DNA of 64,000 bases from Dallia pectoralis (lineage: Eukaryota > Chordata > Actinopteri > Esociformes > Umbridae). The notes beneath the pieces were generated by a model, which saw only the letters and a program-made list of their open reading frames with translations, had not been told where the DNA came from and did not search any database. Below, in pieces: positions 38,334 to 51,122 of the stretch. The stretch lies in contig CM055728.1 of assembly GCA_029465975.1 (NCBI GenBank), forward strand, positions 21,429,133 through 21,493,132, written 5' to 3'. Each line of letters opens with the position of its first letter. Position 1 is the first letter of the stretch. A program made the position numbers and the translations under genes.

Positions 38334-40770
38334 AATGTAAATATTCTATTGAAAATCAGCCATTTCCAGCTACAACAATAATTTATAACATTAAAAGTGT
38401 GTACACACTGATACATTTTATATATTTTTTTCACAAACAACGACATTTTTAGCTCTAGGTTTTTCATTTTGTTGAATGGTTGCGTACATGGCGTTCATTA
38501 AACTTGGTGACCTCCAGTGCTCCAATGTCCACTTCTGAAGCCCATTATAGGCACTTGTTGATCTCCAAAGAATGATGTTATTGTTATGTTGTTATTTAAT
38601 AAGGCGATAATAGTCCCATGAAGCTGTTTTGATCCTATCCTACACAACCATCACCCTTGGTTTGTGAAACATAACAGCATTGACCCAGATACCCTATTGG
38701 TATACCTATTGAATCAGCGATGTCAGTGGTAGAGTAAGGTACATCTATTGACAGTTGTATTAGTCAATAATCAGTATATTACACCATTACTGACAAAAAC
38801 ATGTTTCTGTAGGCAGCTAATTGAGCAACTTTACTTCTGAATTGACGTAGCGTCAAATGAACTCATAGCATTTTTAAAAAGCCCCAGTTATTTAAAGTAA
38901 GCGATTTTAACACTAAAACTGCATAAAAAATCAGCTTGAGTCTCAATTGCAATAATTAACAATTTCTCCCCCCCAAGGCTGTCTCAGATCAAATGATTAG
39001 GAAGGAGTAAGTGGGGCGTTATTGGAGTGGAGTGGTACAGAGAAAGCGGGTTCCCTTAAATTGGGTTGGCTACTAGATACTATTACTTTTATGATCACAT
39101 TTAGTACAGATCTTTAGGAACAAAAATAGGTCATGGGACAAATCTCTTACAGGCAAAAAGCTTTAGTCCTATAAAAAAGGATGTACACACTCAACGAGAG
39201 TAAATGTACAGTATGCAGTGATATGTACCTGTACTTGATCTGGATCGAATTCCAAATCCCATTGGTACACCAGACAGCGCCAAATATATGGTTTTAGGTG
39301 CACCAAAAGATATCTGTTCAAACAGAGAATTGTCTACAGGCTAAAATCATGTTCTCTTATAGGTCAGAGAGAAGCTCGGATGGGTGGTTTTATTTCCTTA
39401 GTCAATGCATAAAAGTCTCTGTGTTCTATTACTGAGAACAGCATGCTTCAGTGCCATGTCAGTACTCCAGAGAGGGGTCTAACAAACAAAAAGCATGATA
39501 AGCTCAGTCTGTCCTGCTTCTATAGAGGATGCTGAAATCCAGTGATTATTACCAGAGAAAAAATCCATCAGCTGAAAAACCCTGTTTATTTCTCATTCAT
39601 TTGCCAGGTTGTCATGGAAGCAGCAAATTGCATTCCTTAAAAATCAACCGAAACATAAATGTATTCCCCAATCAGTCTCTTCAACTTACATTCTAGTCTT
39701 TGTATTTCCGTGTCGTGCTAAATGTTTGCTAAAGACTGGTGCTTGTTCAACACTTAGCTTAATATTATGTCGGAACCCTGGTATGATAATGTTTGAAAAC
39801 TGGCTCCACTTGAATCTTTTAATACCAAGTTATTTCGTTTAAGAATCACCCATTAGTGTCAAGAGCCGCAAACTACACTAATAGGGGAACGGTGCTTGCA
39901 GGTAAAGGGAGCGTGATGTCAGCAGGCATCTAAGTTGATTTGTTACCCATGTTTAAAGAAGCTCCCCTGGGAGGCGAGTCTGATTGATGCTCGTGGGTGG
40001 CCTGACAAACCACACTGTGTGTGACAGGAAGCGTCTATAGCTATTCTCATTTAATACAGTCAATGATATACTGTATTAATTTCCTTCTTCAAAATGAAAA
40101 TGAAAGCACAGGTAAAAACGTAAAATCGACAACTGCAGGTAGAGTGCAATGCAATTTCTTTTGTACATTGAGATTAGAGGTTTGTTGGATTGAAAAGTCT
40201 AGCAAGTTCAACGCAAGTGACACGATAAATTTGAATTTGTTTAAAAGTAAGACATTGTTAAGAGCATCTGAATTCTGTTTAGGAGTGTCTTTATTGTTGT
40301 GCAATCGATTGGCAGAATTGTAGAGACAGGGCGAAATGAGAAATCATGACCTAAAATATTTGCCTTTCATGGGAGACAGGAAATGGCTTCGCTTGGCCTA
40401 AAAGTATGGATAAAACTAGACATATGTTTTGGAGGTGAAATGTAACAGGACAGTGTAAGCTAGTTTAACCCAACCCTAACCCACCTCTGCTCTTTCCATC
40501 AACGCCTGCTGTTTTATGTCTGAAAGTCTGGTGACCTCTTCCGGTTTACTCAGGATCTCTTCGGAGATGTGCAATATACAATGACACAATGCCCCTATGA
40601 GTTTTCCAATTATGACACATGCAGAGCGATCAGAAGGCAGCTGTAGAGGCAGCAAGGACAGTGAACAAGTCCTATTGTCAATGTAAACCAGGTAGCTGAG
40701 GTTATATAAGGCTGTGGATGTTTCCAAACTGACCCGTCTTTCTGACATGCACAGTCCACATTACATCCAT
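38334..40770. other. Non-coding stretch, no gene seen
   Basis: Unique-looking AT-rich DNA. Chance open frames of 77-100 codons, such as 40021-40323, have no recognisable domain or splice context. Confidence 0.55.
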
Positions 40771-41613
40771 CTACAATTCTAGTCAAACATTTGGACCCAC
40801 TGACCCACTAGTGCTGTACATAGATAAACTGATGCTATTCTTCCACATGATATACACCTGTTTGACATATACCTCTTCTCAGGGAGGTCTTACACATGTT
40901 CAGTGCAGATCCTAACAAAACTACATCATCGAAGACAGAGGTTCAAAGCAAATCTGAAGTGTGGGTCTTCAAAATCACCAATCAGCGGTGGAATTGAATA
41001 ACATTACCAAGGCATTGAATATCCCCCAGAGCAGAGTAAAGTCCACAATTAACAAATGGAGAGAATATGGGACAACTGGGAATCTGGCCAGAACAGGCAG
41101 TCTCTAAAAGGGAAACATCCGTGTTAGAAGGGAGGCCACATAGAGGCCAATTGCAACTCTAAAGGAATCGTTAAGCACACGTTCTATTGCTGCAGTATAT
41201 GGAGGAGTGGTGGAGTGCATACTCTGTATCTATGATGTCCTGGGTTCAATCCCCAGCTTCTCTCCAGGTTGCTGTTGCAAATGAAAATTTGTTTTCTATC
41301 GGCCTACCTGGTTAAAAAGTTAAAGAAAAAAAATTAAAACTGTGCAGTGTAACCCAACTTGTCCATTTGAGACTCGCCACGGGCCTCTGAAATCACGTAT
41401 CAGGTTAACAGAGAGGTGGATACATATGCCGTTAATTAGTTTCAGTTTTTTTAATCAATTTAGAACAATTTGTACATATGCTTTTTTAATCTGACATTAC
41501 GGACTATTATATTCCATTTAAATTGACATTACCCCTAATTAAATCCATTTTGATTTCATGTTTCCAAAACCTGGACATTTGCAAGGGGTGTGGATGCTTT
41601 TGAGAGCCGCAGT
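40771..41613 (+). mobile_element. Degraded Tc1/mariner element with nested SINE
   Basis: The left end, CTACAATTCTAGTCAAACAT then TTGGACCC, resembles a Tc1 terminal repeat. At about 41001-41103 the forward strand reads NNITKALNIPQSRVKSTINK then WREYGTTGNLARTG, which matches the paired-like helix-turn-helix region of Tc1 transposases. The right end, with CATTTTGATTTCATG, a CAAGGGGTGTGGATGCTTTT block and GCCGCAGTA, resembles the terminal region of a common fish Tc1 family. The catalytic domain is absent. A tRNA-type SINE interrupts it at 41195-41336. Confidence 0.6.
41195..41336 (+). mobile_element. tRNA-derived SINE fragment
   Basis: A B-box-like GGTTCAATCCC lies at 41249-41259, with a weak A-box-like TGGTGGAGTGC upstream. 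It is followed by a tail (ATCGGCCTACCTGGTTAAA) that recurs in reverse orientation at about 56418-56450, then an A-rich end. The tRNA fold is not convincing, so this is a retroposon rather than a tRNA gene. Confidence 0.55.
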
Positions 41614-42729
41614 ATCTCCCCAATTTTATACGATTTGCTTGATTATCATACTTTGTCGGGTTTGCTGCACATGAGATGCACTGTGATTCTATCCTGGATT
41701 TTTCTGCCGAAAATCTTGACCTACATGATTCGTTCAGATCTTCAATAAATACTGTCGTTTTTATTAGAGAGGGGTGGGATTCAGAGAGTTGTAAAATATT
41801 GAGATTTTTATTGTGCTGTCAACAGTGTGCTGAAGTTGCTTTTCTCTTTCAAAAACTCACATTTTATAGACCTTAGCTGGTGCGAAAGCTGGCTGGATGC
41901 TTGCTTGAGTGATTGGCAAGATCTGAGGTAATGTTTCCTCAACTGGCTGAGTATCCAACAAGCGCCCTGAAATATGCTGTTTGGTTGATAATTATGATGA
42001 GATATATTCAGCTCAGAATTATCAATCTGTAGGTGGGCAACAAATAAAACTGTTACTAACTAAACAAACACCCCAGCTTGACCGGACATGTTGCATGCAT
42101 ACGGGTTGTAACTCAATAGTTTGGTCAACCCCAAAATGCTCACTGTTATCAAGTGTAAAATAGGATATGGTTGCTTGCAAGCCCTGCCTTCCCATTACAG
42201 TCATTAGTGTTTACAAGCATTTACCCCGCAAGAGTTGTTGATGACAAACGAGGAGAGATCATCATAATTTACAAAAGCCCCAACCTTGGTTTTTACTTAA
42301 TGTTCGTGGGTGTTTGATTTGATCCCAATGAAAGCAACAACACTGCAAAAGCTGCGTCATGTCCTTGGCATTGTCCACATTGTAATGGAGGTAGTCGTAA
42401 TTCCTCCGAGATCTGAGAGTTATATGAAAGAACTATTTAACAGTATGCCTTTCAGAGCAGGCTACCGCTCAGCTGCTAGCGCGTACGTCTTCGTCACTCA
42501 ATGTGCGCTTGATCTAACAACTAAACAACTGCCGGTAAATGTACACCGCTCAATCCTCTAAGTATCACACTTTGAAATCTTTTCCTTTTGGGTTGTTCGT
42601 TCAGCCGGCGTAAGCTGGATCGACGTAACTTTTTTAGAGGAGTAAGTTTTTACTGTAATCAGTTTGTTGTTTGTTCAATTGTTTTGTACTTGTCTGGTAT
42701 TGTTAGTTATCTCATGTTATCTTTAGCAA
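41614..42729. other. Non-coding stretch, nothing recognised
   Basis: Unique-looking sequence with chance open frames below 85 codons. No exon or element boundary was identified. Confidence 0.5.
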
Positions 42730-42730
42730 T

Positions 42731-43438
42731 CCGATAACCCGTCCACATTTACTGATAACCCGTCCACATTTGCTGATAACCCATCACCATTTACAGATAA
42801 CCCGTCCACATTTACTGTTTACCCGTCCACATTTACTGATAACCCATCCACATTTACCGATAACCCGTCCACATTTACCGACAACCCGTACACATTTACA
42901 GACAACCCGTCCACATTTACCGATAACCCGTCCACATTTACCGATAACCCGTCCACATTTACCGATAACCCGTCCACATTTACCGATAACCCGTCCACAT
43001 TTAGCGATAACCCGTCCACATTTACCGATAACCCGTCCACATTTACCGACAACCCGTCCACATTTACCGACATACCGTCCACATTTACCGACAACCCGTC
43101 CACATTTACCGACAACCCGTCCACATTTACCGACGACCCGTCCACATTTACCGACGACCCGTCCACATTTACCGACGACCCGTCCACATTTACCGACGAC
43201 CCGTCCACATTTACCGATGACCCGTCCACATTTACCGATGACCCCTCCACATTTACCGATGACCCCTCCACATTTACAGATAACCCGTCCACATTTACCG
43301 ACGACCCGTCCACATTTACCGACGACCCGTCCACATTTACCGATGACCCGTCCACATTTACCGATGACCCCTCCACATTTACCGATGACCCCTCCACATT
43401 TACAGATAACCCGTCCACATTTACCGATAACCCCCTCC
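42731..43438. repeat. 21-bp minisatellite (CGATAACCCGTCCACATTTA + C), about 34 units
   Basis: Units are 21 bp with few length changes. Variants cluster by region: GATAACCCG dominates the left, GACAACCCG and GACGACCCG the middle, GATGACCCC the right. A block with the order GACGACCCG, GATGACCCG, GATGACCCC, GATGACCCC, then ACAGATAACCCG occurs twice (ending near 43280 and 43410), a recent block duplication of six units. Since 21 is a multiple of 3, each strand gives a regular heptapeptide-repeat frame of about 200-240 codons. There is no evidence of coding. Confidence 0.97.
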
Positions 43439-46400
43439 ATAATCGCCCGACTCACTTGATACAAAGACATTCTGAAGGATGCACTTGACCCTGAAACCCA
43501 CAAGTATAGAAAATGCTACGGTAACATTCACGCATTGCCTCTCTATCTCTCACAACACACAGACTGTCAGGTCATGTGCACTGGTATATCTCTCATGTCA
43601 TCTTAAAAACAGCTATTACTGCAAACGCTATCCTGAATGTACCCCAAAATATCATACAATTGCTGGGTTTGAATGTGAAATGTCCCCCACCTGTTTGTGT
43701 TAAACATAAAATAATGTTTTTTGTTATCAATTTTATTATGCTGGTTCATGTTGTTATTTTGAAACTATCCCTTCTGTCATAAAATCTCATTACACACCTT
43801 GGTGGCAGTATGAATGACGGATATCAGAAGTTATTATCTTGTGTGCTTCCTATCCATTTACTCTCTCTAATCTTGCACTCTATTTAGAAGAGACCTCTTT
43901 AAATAGCTGTCAAGTATAAAAACGAGGCGAACAAATATTAGGGGCTGCAGACACTGTGTATATTTATGTTTCCTTATAGTAGCTGTTGGGCTGAAGACAC
44001 TATTGGCAAAATCCATGGGAGCCAGAGCTGAACATATCAAAGTGAACCACAGTGTGAGGCAGCAAGGAGAGAGGGGAGGAGCGGTCAGTATAGACAGTAC
44101 TGCAGTGGTATACTGGGCTTTAGTTTCAGCAGGTTATTTCTACTCCGGCACTGCAGATGTATAGTCTCCAATCTAGCATTGGTGCCAGTCCATTTCTTCC
44201 CTCCAGCCAATTCCTCGTGGAATTGTCGTGCCAAACAAGAGCTTCACAGTGAAGTAAGGAAAAGCTCAGACAGATCTGGAAAAATGCTTCCTACGATGTA
44301 CAGATGTGCTTGCAAAAAATCCATCAGTAAATGCTGGAACATGAATTACCCAGAGTTGAACTCGGCACCGTGCATCATCAGCTCTGGCATCTGGTAAAGA
44401 GCGTCCGCTAATGACTTAAATTGAATGATAAGTGAGGGAGATTAGGCAGATTTGTCTAAACTGTCAGTCATAACTAAGATGACTGAATCAGGGTCATGTA
44501 GTAATCGTGATCTCACTTCAAATAACCAGGACCACAATTTAAGCAGAATGCAATAGCATTCCAATTCAAGAATCCAAACATTTGCATTAAATAACGTGAA
44601 TGTCCAGTTTTCACAAAAATAGATACTTTTCTATCCTCTTTCGTTGTGGTTCTGTAGCGTTTATTAATTGAACTGTAGCCTACATACATATTGGAAATGT
44701 GTTAACGGTGTGCAGTGTCTGCAGTTACCTGCCGGACATAACACACTTGCTGTGGCTTTTTACTTAATTGAGATCACAAGTGCCCAAGCCGTCACCATGT
44801 GTTACTAAAGCAGGACAAGGTGAGTCTTTGCTAATCCCTTAAACCTTGATAATGCCTGCCAATCACACCGCCCTCCACAGAACCGCCGGACTCATCCAAT
44901 AGCAGCATTTGATCCCAGGATTCAATTCTCGGAACGGCACTCCGAACCGCTAACGGCAGGGTCTTTGAACTGAACTGACCTGCGGGATAGGCTGAACAAG
45001 TCTAAGCAATGTCCCCATGAGGCCATTGGGGATTTTAAAATGTTAGGAAAAGTCTGTGCTTAACAATGTTTTAATATGCGACGGATACCAACACACTTCC
45101 TATCTCCTCTGTCCTCACTCTCCGGCCTCCTTGTGAAAATAGTGAATGTCCACAAAAATGTGTGTGCATAAAATGAGATGGCCGCCCAGCCTTCTCACTT
45201 GGCTCATCCAGGAACTTACATTATGTATACAAGGATGGATCACAGAAAAGTGTATATAGATAAAAGCAAGTGACCTGATAGCTAATTTAATGGGCCGATA
45301 CGGAAATATAAATATATTTGACTATTATTGATGGAAGTTGGCTACCCAGAAGAAGACACTTTTGCACTAACCTTGTAACAAATCACATCGGCCTCTAATC
45401 ACCTATTGGTTTGTGGCTCACAGAACAGAGAAGGAAAAGAAGCAATTTAAGATAAACGTTTGCAAAATGAGTAAACTCCAATCGACTGTAAGGCAAAGCT
45501 AGATGGAGAGGAACAGAAAAAGATTTCTTTTTACGCTATGTCACCAACACTGAGTCGGTCTTGACTCTGTGACAAGTCTGTGCACATGAATGTGAGAGGA
45601 AACATGGAGAGAACGCTACTTCCTTATCGCCTGAACCTCTTTCAGCATGAAACATTTCTATGTATTATTTATACTTCTGAAATGTATAAAGTTTAAGGTA
45701 TTAAGAATTTGAGTTGGCTCTTCATTAATTCTCCTACCTCCTAAATTAGTGAAAGCAGAGATCAGGTTTGTTGTAGCCTTGGGGTCGACGATTGGATGTT
45801 GCCGGAATGACGGAGAATTTCGCATGCATGTACGTACGTTATCTCTGGTTTAACAAGAAGGACATTCACGTGATTTCTCTCCCACTCTCTGCCCTCTCTC
45901 CCAGAGGCTGCAAATCTCATCTTTGCAGCTAAGCGCTTCATAATTCATTGGTTCTTTAAAAAAATTGAATTGTCGTTCCAATCGTAGGACACAAGCCTGC
46001 AGTCGGGAATGTGCTGCGAATCTATCAGAGAATAAGTCAACAGGCCATTTTCAATGTTGAATTCCAGTCCGGGTTTGACGGCAAATGGTTGACTTATTGA
46101 GAACAAATCTGTGTGTGGGTCACTAATAAGGCTTGGTAAGTACATGTCGATTAGGATTAAAAAAAGCCATGAAAGGCGTTTCATGCGTGTTCATTGGCCA
46201 CCGCCGGTGATTGAGCTGCACACCGTGGCATTGGGTTCGATTGTGGATGCAAAGCTTTTTTAGCACTATTTCCTCCTCATGCTATGAGACTAAGTGTCAC
46301 AGTTACGCCTGGATAATTGATGGATTGTAGATGTGGGTGGTTCGCATGCATAGATTTTCTCCACAGTTCTTGGACCTTGCTGCGGCGACTAGATGTCGAC

Positions 46401-46870
46401 AATGTGATGTAGGAAGTCACTACGCCTTGCAACATTTTCTACATCTAATATGGGCTATTTAGACAACAAACACAAGCCAGACACAGACATTATTGGATAT
46501 TTTTTTTGCCCCTTGTGGCAGACAGTCACAGTGTGCAGGTTACTTCCTGTTGGCTTCCATGGCCTCACTAACTAGTTTTGTAGGTCTTTTTTTAAATCAT
46601 GTAGATTAAATAGAAGTATAATATTACATTCAGGTTTAACAATATTTTTGTAAATAAAGTATTATCTGTAGTTTTGTAATGCGTTTGACAAAGACTTTCG
46701 TGATTTAATTATGACTCTACGTCATTTGAAGTTGATCAGATGACATACTAAATCAGTCAATAATTTCAATAAGGCAATTGTGTGTGAATAGGTGTAAGCC
46801 ATCAGCTTACCATGAATACCATAAAGCGTATTCTCACACGTGCCCCTTGTTCTCTATCTCTTCCTACCAG
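43439..46870. other. Non-coding sequence upstream of the grm exon
   Basis: No coding sequence is recognisable until the splice acceptor at 46869-46870. It contains a short dispersed-repeat fragment at 44390-44428. The pyrimidine-rich tract immediately before the exon (about 46841-46868) fits a 3' splice site. Confidence 0.6.
44390..44428 (+). repeat. Common teleost dispersed-repeat fragment
   Basis: AAAGAGCGTCCGCTAATGAC followed by TTAAATTGAATGA resembles the widespread fish phrase AAGAGCGTCTGCTAAATGAC plus its A/T-rich tail (from memory). A reverse-orientation relative is at 13540-13600. Confidence 0.45.
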
Positions 46871-47087
46871 ATCCCCCAGGTGAGCTACGCCTCCACAGTT
46901 GCGGAGCTGAGTGATAACACACGCTATGACTTCTTCTCTCGCGTTGTGCCGTCGGACACCTATCAGGCACAGGCCATGGTGGACATAGTCAAAGCCATGC
47001 AGTGGAATTACGTCTCTACAGTGGCATCAGAGGGCAACTATGGAGAGAGCGGCGTGGACGCGTTCATTCAGAAGTCCCGCGAGGACG
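46871..47087 (+). CDS. grm4: Internal exon of a group III metabotropic glutamate receptor, grm4-like
   Basis: This exon encodes 72 codons plus the first base of a split Gly codon, from the glutamate-binding Venus-flytrap domain of a class C GPCR. These receptors are presynaptic, couple to Gi/o and lower cAMP and transmitter release. The peptide runs IPQVSYASTVAELSDNTRYD, FFSRVVPSDTYQAQAMVDIV, KAMQWNYVSTVASEGNYGES, GVDAFIQKSRED. Thr9, Asp29 and Tyr57 fall at the places of mGluR1 ligand contacts Thr188, Asp208 and Tyr236 with a constant offset of 179, so the pocket residues are intact. PSDTYQAQ, STVASEG and AFIQKSREDG favour GRM4 over GRM6, GRM7 and GRM8 from memory. The 5' boundary is a pyrimidine tract plus CCTACCAG and the 3' boundary is GACG followed by GTAAGT; intron phases are 0 and 1. 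I see no stop or frameshift. The choice of grm4 rather than another group III paralogue is the less certain part. Confidence 0.85.
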
Positions 47088-49696
47088 GTAAGTCAACTCT
47101 TTCTCTCTCTCTTTCTCTCCTCAGCATTCGTAATTGTTTCACGATCTGGTCAGGCTTGGAACGTGCTAATGATGGATTCATTTGGGCATTTTCGAGTGGC
47201 TTTAGTTTATGGTTGATTCATTGCGAAATATTAGCAGTGCTATTTTTATTTTGTAAGAAATAAAAAGAAAAACTGCCTAGAAATATATATAATATATACA
47301 TATATATATAATCAGTTTGCACATACTGCATACTGTGGTTTTCATTTCTGACTTAAAGAAATGATATAATGCTGACAGGGCTCTTCCTTCTGAGACAGAT
47401 AAAGAGATGAAGGCAAGTGATGTTGAGGGAGAAGACAGGTGGCCAGAAAGGTTAGTCCTCAGGCTTCAGCTGCCTTTTAACTGATACTGACAGTTGAATA
47501 CTGTAACAACACATATTAAAACAGTAAGGGTAGTTAGAGACCCATATTGGTAGTGACAAGGATCTGCATTTTAGCTATTCCATTTTAGAATGCATTTTCT
47601 TATAGTTTTTATGATTTCAGAGATAAAATAATTGTAATATATTTTAAGTATTTTATAAGTACACTTAAGTATTTGAAAAGTACAACTACTTTCACTCCAA
47701 CATTCAGGACTACAATCAGTTTCGTCAGTATGTGTCCAAATTTGTCCTTCGATCTGCTTGTGTGTAGTGAGGCTGAATGGAATTTAGTCATCATAGTTCA
47801 TTAAAATCAGTATTTTACTTTATGCAGATGTAACTAGTTTAAACTATGTTGGTTCAAGTATCGTAGTTATCGATTAATCTCAAAATAACCCATATTGTGT
47901 TTAATCATTCAGAAAGAAAATAGAATAAAGTTTTGGTTTGCTATCGGTTTGATTAATAAGGTAGGTTTGTATGACAGCGAAATATTATTTCAGTATGTTG
48001 TAACTGTATGAGTTCTACATTCAGTTACTGTATGTGGATGCATACAATATTGGTTTGCAGTTGGGTTGGATTTGCTTTATTGCAATGAGACCATTGATCT
48101 AACAGATGCAATGTTTTGTCTGGTGCTGTCATTACCCACAAGCCGCTGGCTCTAACTGCAATTGATTGTTTGCTGCTGAAGGATTCCATCTACATTACTA
48201 GCACAATAATGTCAGTTGGACCTTTATGTGTATTTGCAGATTACATAGACAAAGACAGGTCTTGAATAACACGCTTTGTTTAAGCAGCTGACCCAAACAA
48301 ATCAAGGTAAATTTGCAATTTAGTTTTTTAGTACTTTTATCTTCTCAGTGTTATTTGGATCGGCTTCAGTGTATGCTCAGCTATGTATATATTATGCCAT
48401 ATCAGCTGTGTCTTCTCAGGAATCATATTGGTGGTTTCCAAGGGAGTTTGACCATGAAAAATGTCATGAATGTGACAATGAAACAATGGAATACTGCCAA
48501 CAGCATTACGACTATCCATCAATACAAAACACACTGCACAAGAATTACCGCATTTTCACATTCTCGAACAACTGCCGAATGGTGTATCTGACAAGTAACG
48601 GCGTAACATATATCATTACATAGCCTAACGTTAATAATTTATTCAATAGTAGACATGTAAATGTTAAAACGTGCAAGACACACCACATACTTCATGTCAA
48701 ATTGAGGTTGTGAAGGTTGAGAGGTTTTCTCACTTTGCAGTCGTAAAGCCCTGCCTGGGAGCTTGGAGGGAATGATTGATTCTGTCTCTTTTTGTCTGCC
48801 GGGAAAGAACTCAAGGCCATTCATCTTCGTCTCCCTGGCCTCAAATCTGTGCCAGATTGATGGGCGTTTGGCAACATGATCCTAAATTAAATGGATGGTG
48901 ATTCGTAATCTAAAGCAGATTAATAGTTCAGAAAATGGGTGGTGTTACAGGGCAGTAGTTTTCAACAAATTATCAGTTTTGACAAAATGAAATGGATGAA
49001 TGTGCTGTGTTTGTTTGTGGTTGTGTTTAAGGCTGCAAGTATCCACGGTTTCTTTCTGTTAGCGCGACCCTGATTCGTGTGCAGATAATATTTGTCCTGC
49101 TAACAATTCATCTGTCAGCTTTCGTGTGTCAGTCTCCTGGAACGAGCACCATAGCCACCTTGAGTGTCGTCGTTCTGCATTAACCCAAGCAGTTGTTCCA
49201 ATGGGTACACACGTCAAAAGGTCCGGCTGTCAGACAACCCAACACAGTTTCTTTGTCCCATCACAGTGATTTTCAGTGTATTCTGTAGAATTAAAGATTG
49301 CAGCAGGCCCTCCGTCTAGGCATCCGCACGTCTAGAAGGAGGGCGTCTAGAAGTTCCTTCTTCAAACGCTGCTAGTCCAAACAGAAAGTAACATGGATGA
49401 ACACATTTGAGGGCACTTCAGTTAGCTTCGCTCTAACTGCCTGAGAAAATCATTAGACTCCTCCCCCTCCCCTCCCTGGGAGATGCTGGCTGGAGCTCCT
49501 GGTCCATTCAGCTACTGTTCAGCAGCATATCAAAGCTTCAGATACAACATGTGGTTGTCAGTCTGGAGAAATAAAAAAACATAGGCTTTTTAACAATTAC
49601 ATTTTGAAATGTATATACATCAAATGTATATGCTGAAGATATTTCAATGACCCCTCTCTGATTTGGTAAGAAGACAAATATCAAAAGATATATATA
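47088..49696. other. Intron downstream of the grm exon
   Basis: It begins with the donor GTAAGT and a CT-rich run (47096-47122). A TA-rich patch lies at 47281-47311. No further grm exon is visible; the next one should open with residues like GVCIAQS. The open frame at 48348-48623 looks protein-like but matches nothing I recognise. Confidence 0.6.
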
Positions 49697-49917
49697 CAGT
49701 CCCCTCCAAAAGTATTGGAACGGTAAGGCAAATTCCTTTGTTTTTGTTGTTCACTGAAGACATTTGGGTTTAAGATCAAAAGATGAGTATGAGACAAAAG
49801 TTCAGAATTTCAGCTTTTATTTCCTGGTATTTACATCTAGATGTGTTAAACAACTCACGACATACCACCCTTTGTTTGAACCCACCCATTTTTCACGTGA
49901 GCAAAAGTATTGGAACA
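49697..49917 (+). repeat. Left terminal inverted repeat of the Tc1 element
   Basis: It is 221 bp and reads as the exact complement of 51123-51343 as far as I can compare by eye. Confidence 0.95.
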
Positions 49918-49940
49918 AATAATCTTAAAGTAAATAACAT

Positions 49941-50974
49941 TTAATATTTGGTGGCATAACCCTTGCTTGCAATAACTGCCCCAAGCCTGCGACCCATCGA
50001 CATCACCAAACTGTTGCATTCTTCATTTGTGATGCTATTCCAGGCTTATACTGCAGCTTCTTTTAGTTCTTGTTTGTTTCGCGGTGTTTCTCCCTTCAGT
50101 CTCCTCTTAAGGCGGTGAAATGCATGCTCTATTGGGTTAATGTCAGGTGATTGACTTGGCCAGTCTAAAACCTTCCACTTTTTCCCCCTGATGAAGTCCT
50201 TTGTTTTGTTGGCAGTGTGCTTTGGGTCATTGTCCTGCTGCATGATAAACTTCCTCCCGATTAGTTTCAATGCATTTCTCCGTAAATTGGCAGACACAAT
50301 TTTTACACTTCTGAATTCATTCTGCTGCTACCATCATCAGTTACATCATCAATAAATATAAATGAGCCTGTTCCAGAAGCAGCCATGCACGCCCAAGCCA
50401 TGACATTACCTCCACCATGCTTCACAGATGAGCTTGTATACTTCGGATCATAAGCAGTTCCTTTCTTTCTCCACACTTTGGCCCTTCCATCACTTTGGTA
50501 GAGATTAATCTTGGTCTCATCAGTCCATAAGATTGTGTTCCAGAACTTTTGCGGCTCATCTCTGTACTTCTTTGCAAATTCCAATCTGGCCTTCCGATTC
50601 TTACTGCTGATGAGTGGTTTGCATCTTGTGGTGTGGCCTCTATATTTCTGCTCTCTGAGTCTTCTTCGAACAGTGGATTGTGATACCTTCACCCCTGCAC
50701 TGTGGAGGTCGTTGGTGATGTCACTTACCGATGTTTTGGGGATTTTCTTCACAGCTCTCACGATACTTCTGTCATCAACTACTGTTGTTTTCCTTGGCCG
50801 ACCTGTTCGACATCTGTTACTCAGTACACCAGTAGTTTCTTTCTTTTTCAGGACATTCCAAATTGTTGTGCTTGCTATGCCCAATGTTTGTCCAATGACT
50901 CTGATCGACTTTCCTTCTATTCTCAGCTTGACAATGGCTTGCTTTTCTCCCACAGACAGCTCTCTGGTCTTCAT
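49941..50974 (-). pseudogene. Tc1-like DD34E transposase, inactivated
   Basis: The ancestral frame would give about 344 residues, normal for Tc1. The start at 50974 opens MKTRELSVGEKQAIVKLR, the usual N-terminus, followed by a paired-like helix-turn-helix (about residues 10-50), a GRPRK AT-hook/nuclear-localisation motif (58-62), a second HTH, and WTDE with the first catalytic Asp at residue 152. Downstream are HGGGNVMAW, QQDNDPKHTA with the second Asp, and SPDINPIEH with the catalytic Glu; 34 residues separate the last two. Two lesions are visible. A one-base deletion near 50308-50316 puts a stop after NSEV, with the frame resuming at SANLRRN. A nonsense TAA at 50046-50048 removes the last 34 codons, which remain readable down to the final stop at 49941-49943. 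No functional transposase can come from this copy. Confidence 0.95.
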
Positions 50975-51122
50975 GTTGGTTTATCCTCTATAACAGGAAA
51001 TGCAGTCTTGATAGGTTTGAATCAAGGATGAAAACTTAGACTAGTCATGCAGAGCTATTTACTGTTTGGACAATCAACCTAAAAGGCAACACCTGGGCAA
51101 CCAGAAACACCTGTCAGTCACA

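Noticed and set aside
41195..41336. Candidate tRNA gene because of a good B-box
   Set aside because: The A-box is poor, the cloverleaf cannot be drawn convincingly, and a retroposon tail follows, so it is called a SINE.
48348..48623. 91-codon Cys- and aromatic-rich open frame in the grm intron
   Set aside because: It has an acceptor-like CTTCTCAG inside, but no matching donor, no recognisable family and no resemblance to any mGluR exon. Best treated as chance until RNA evidence appears.
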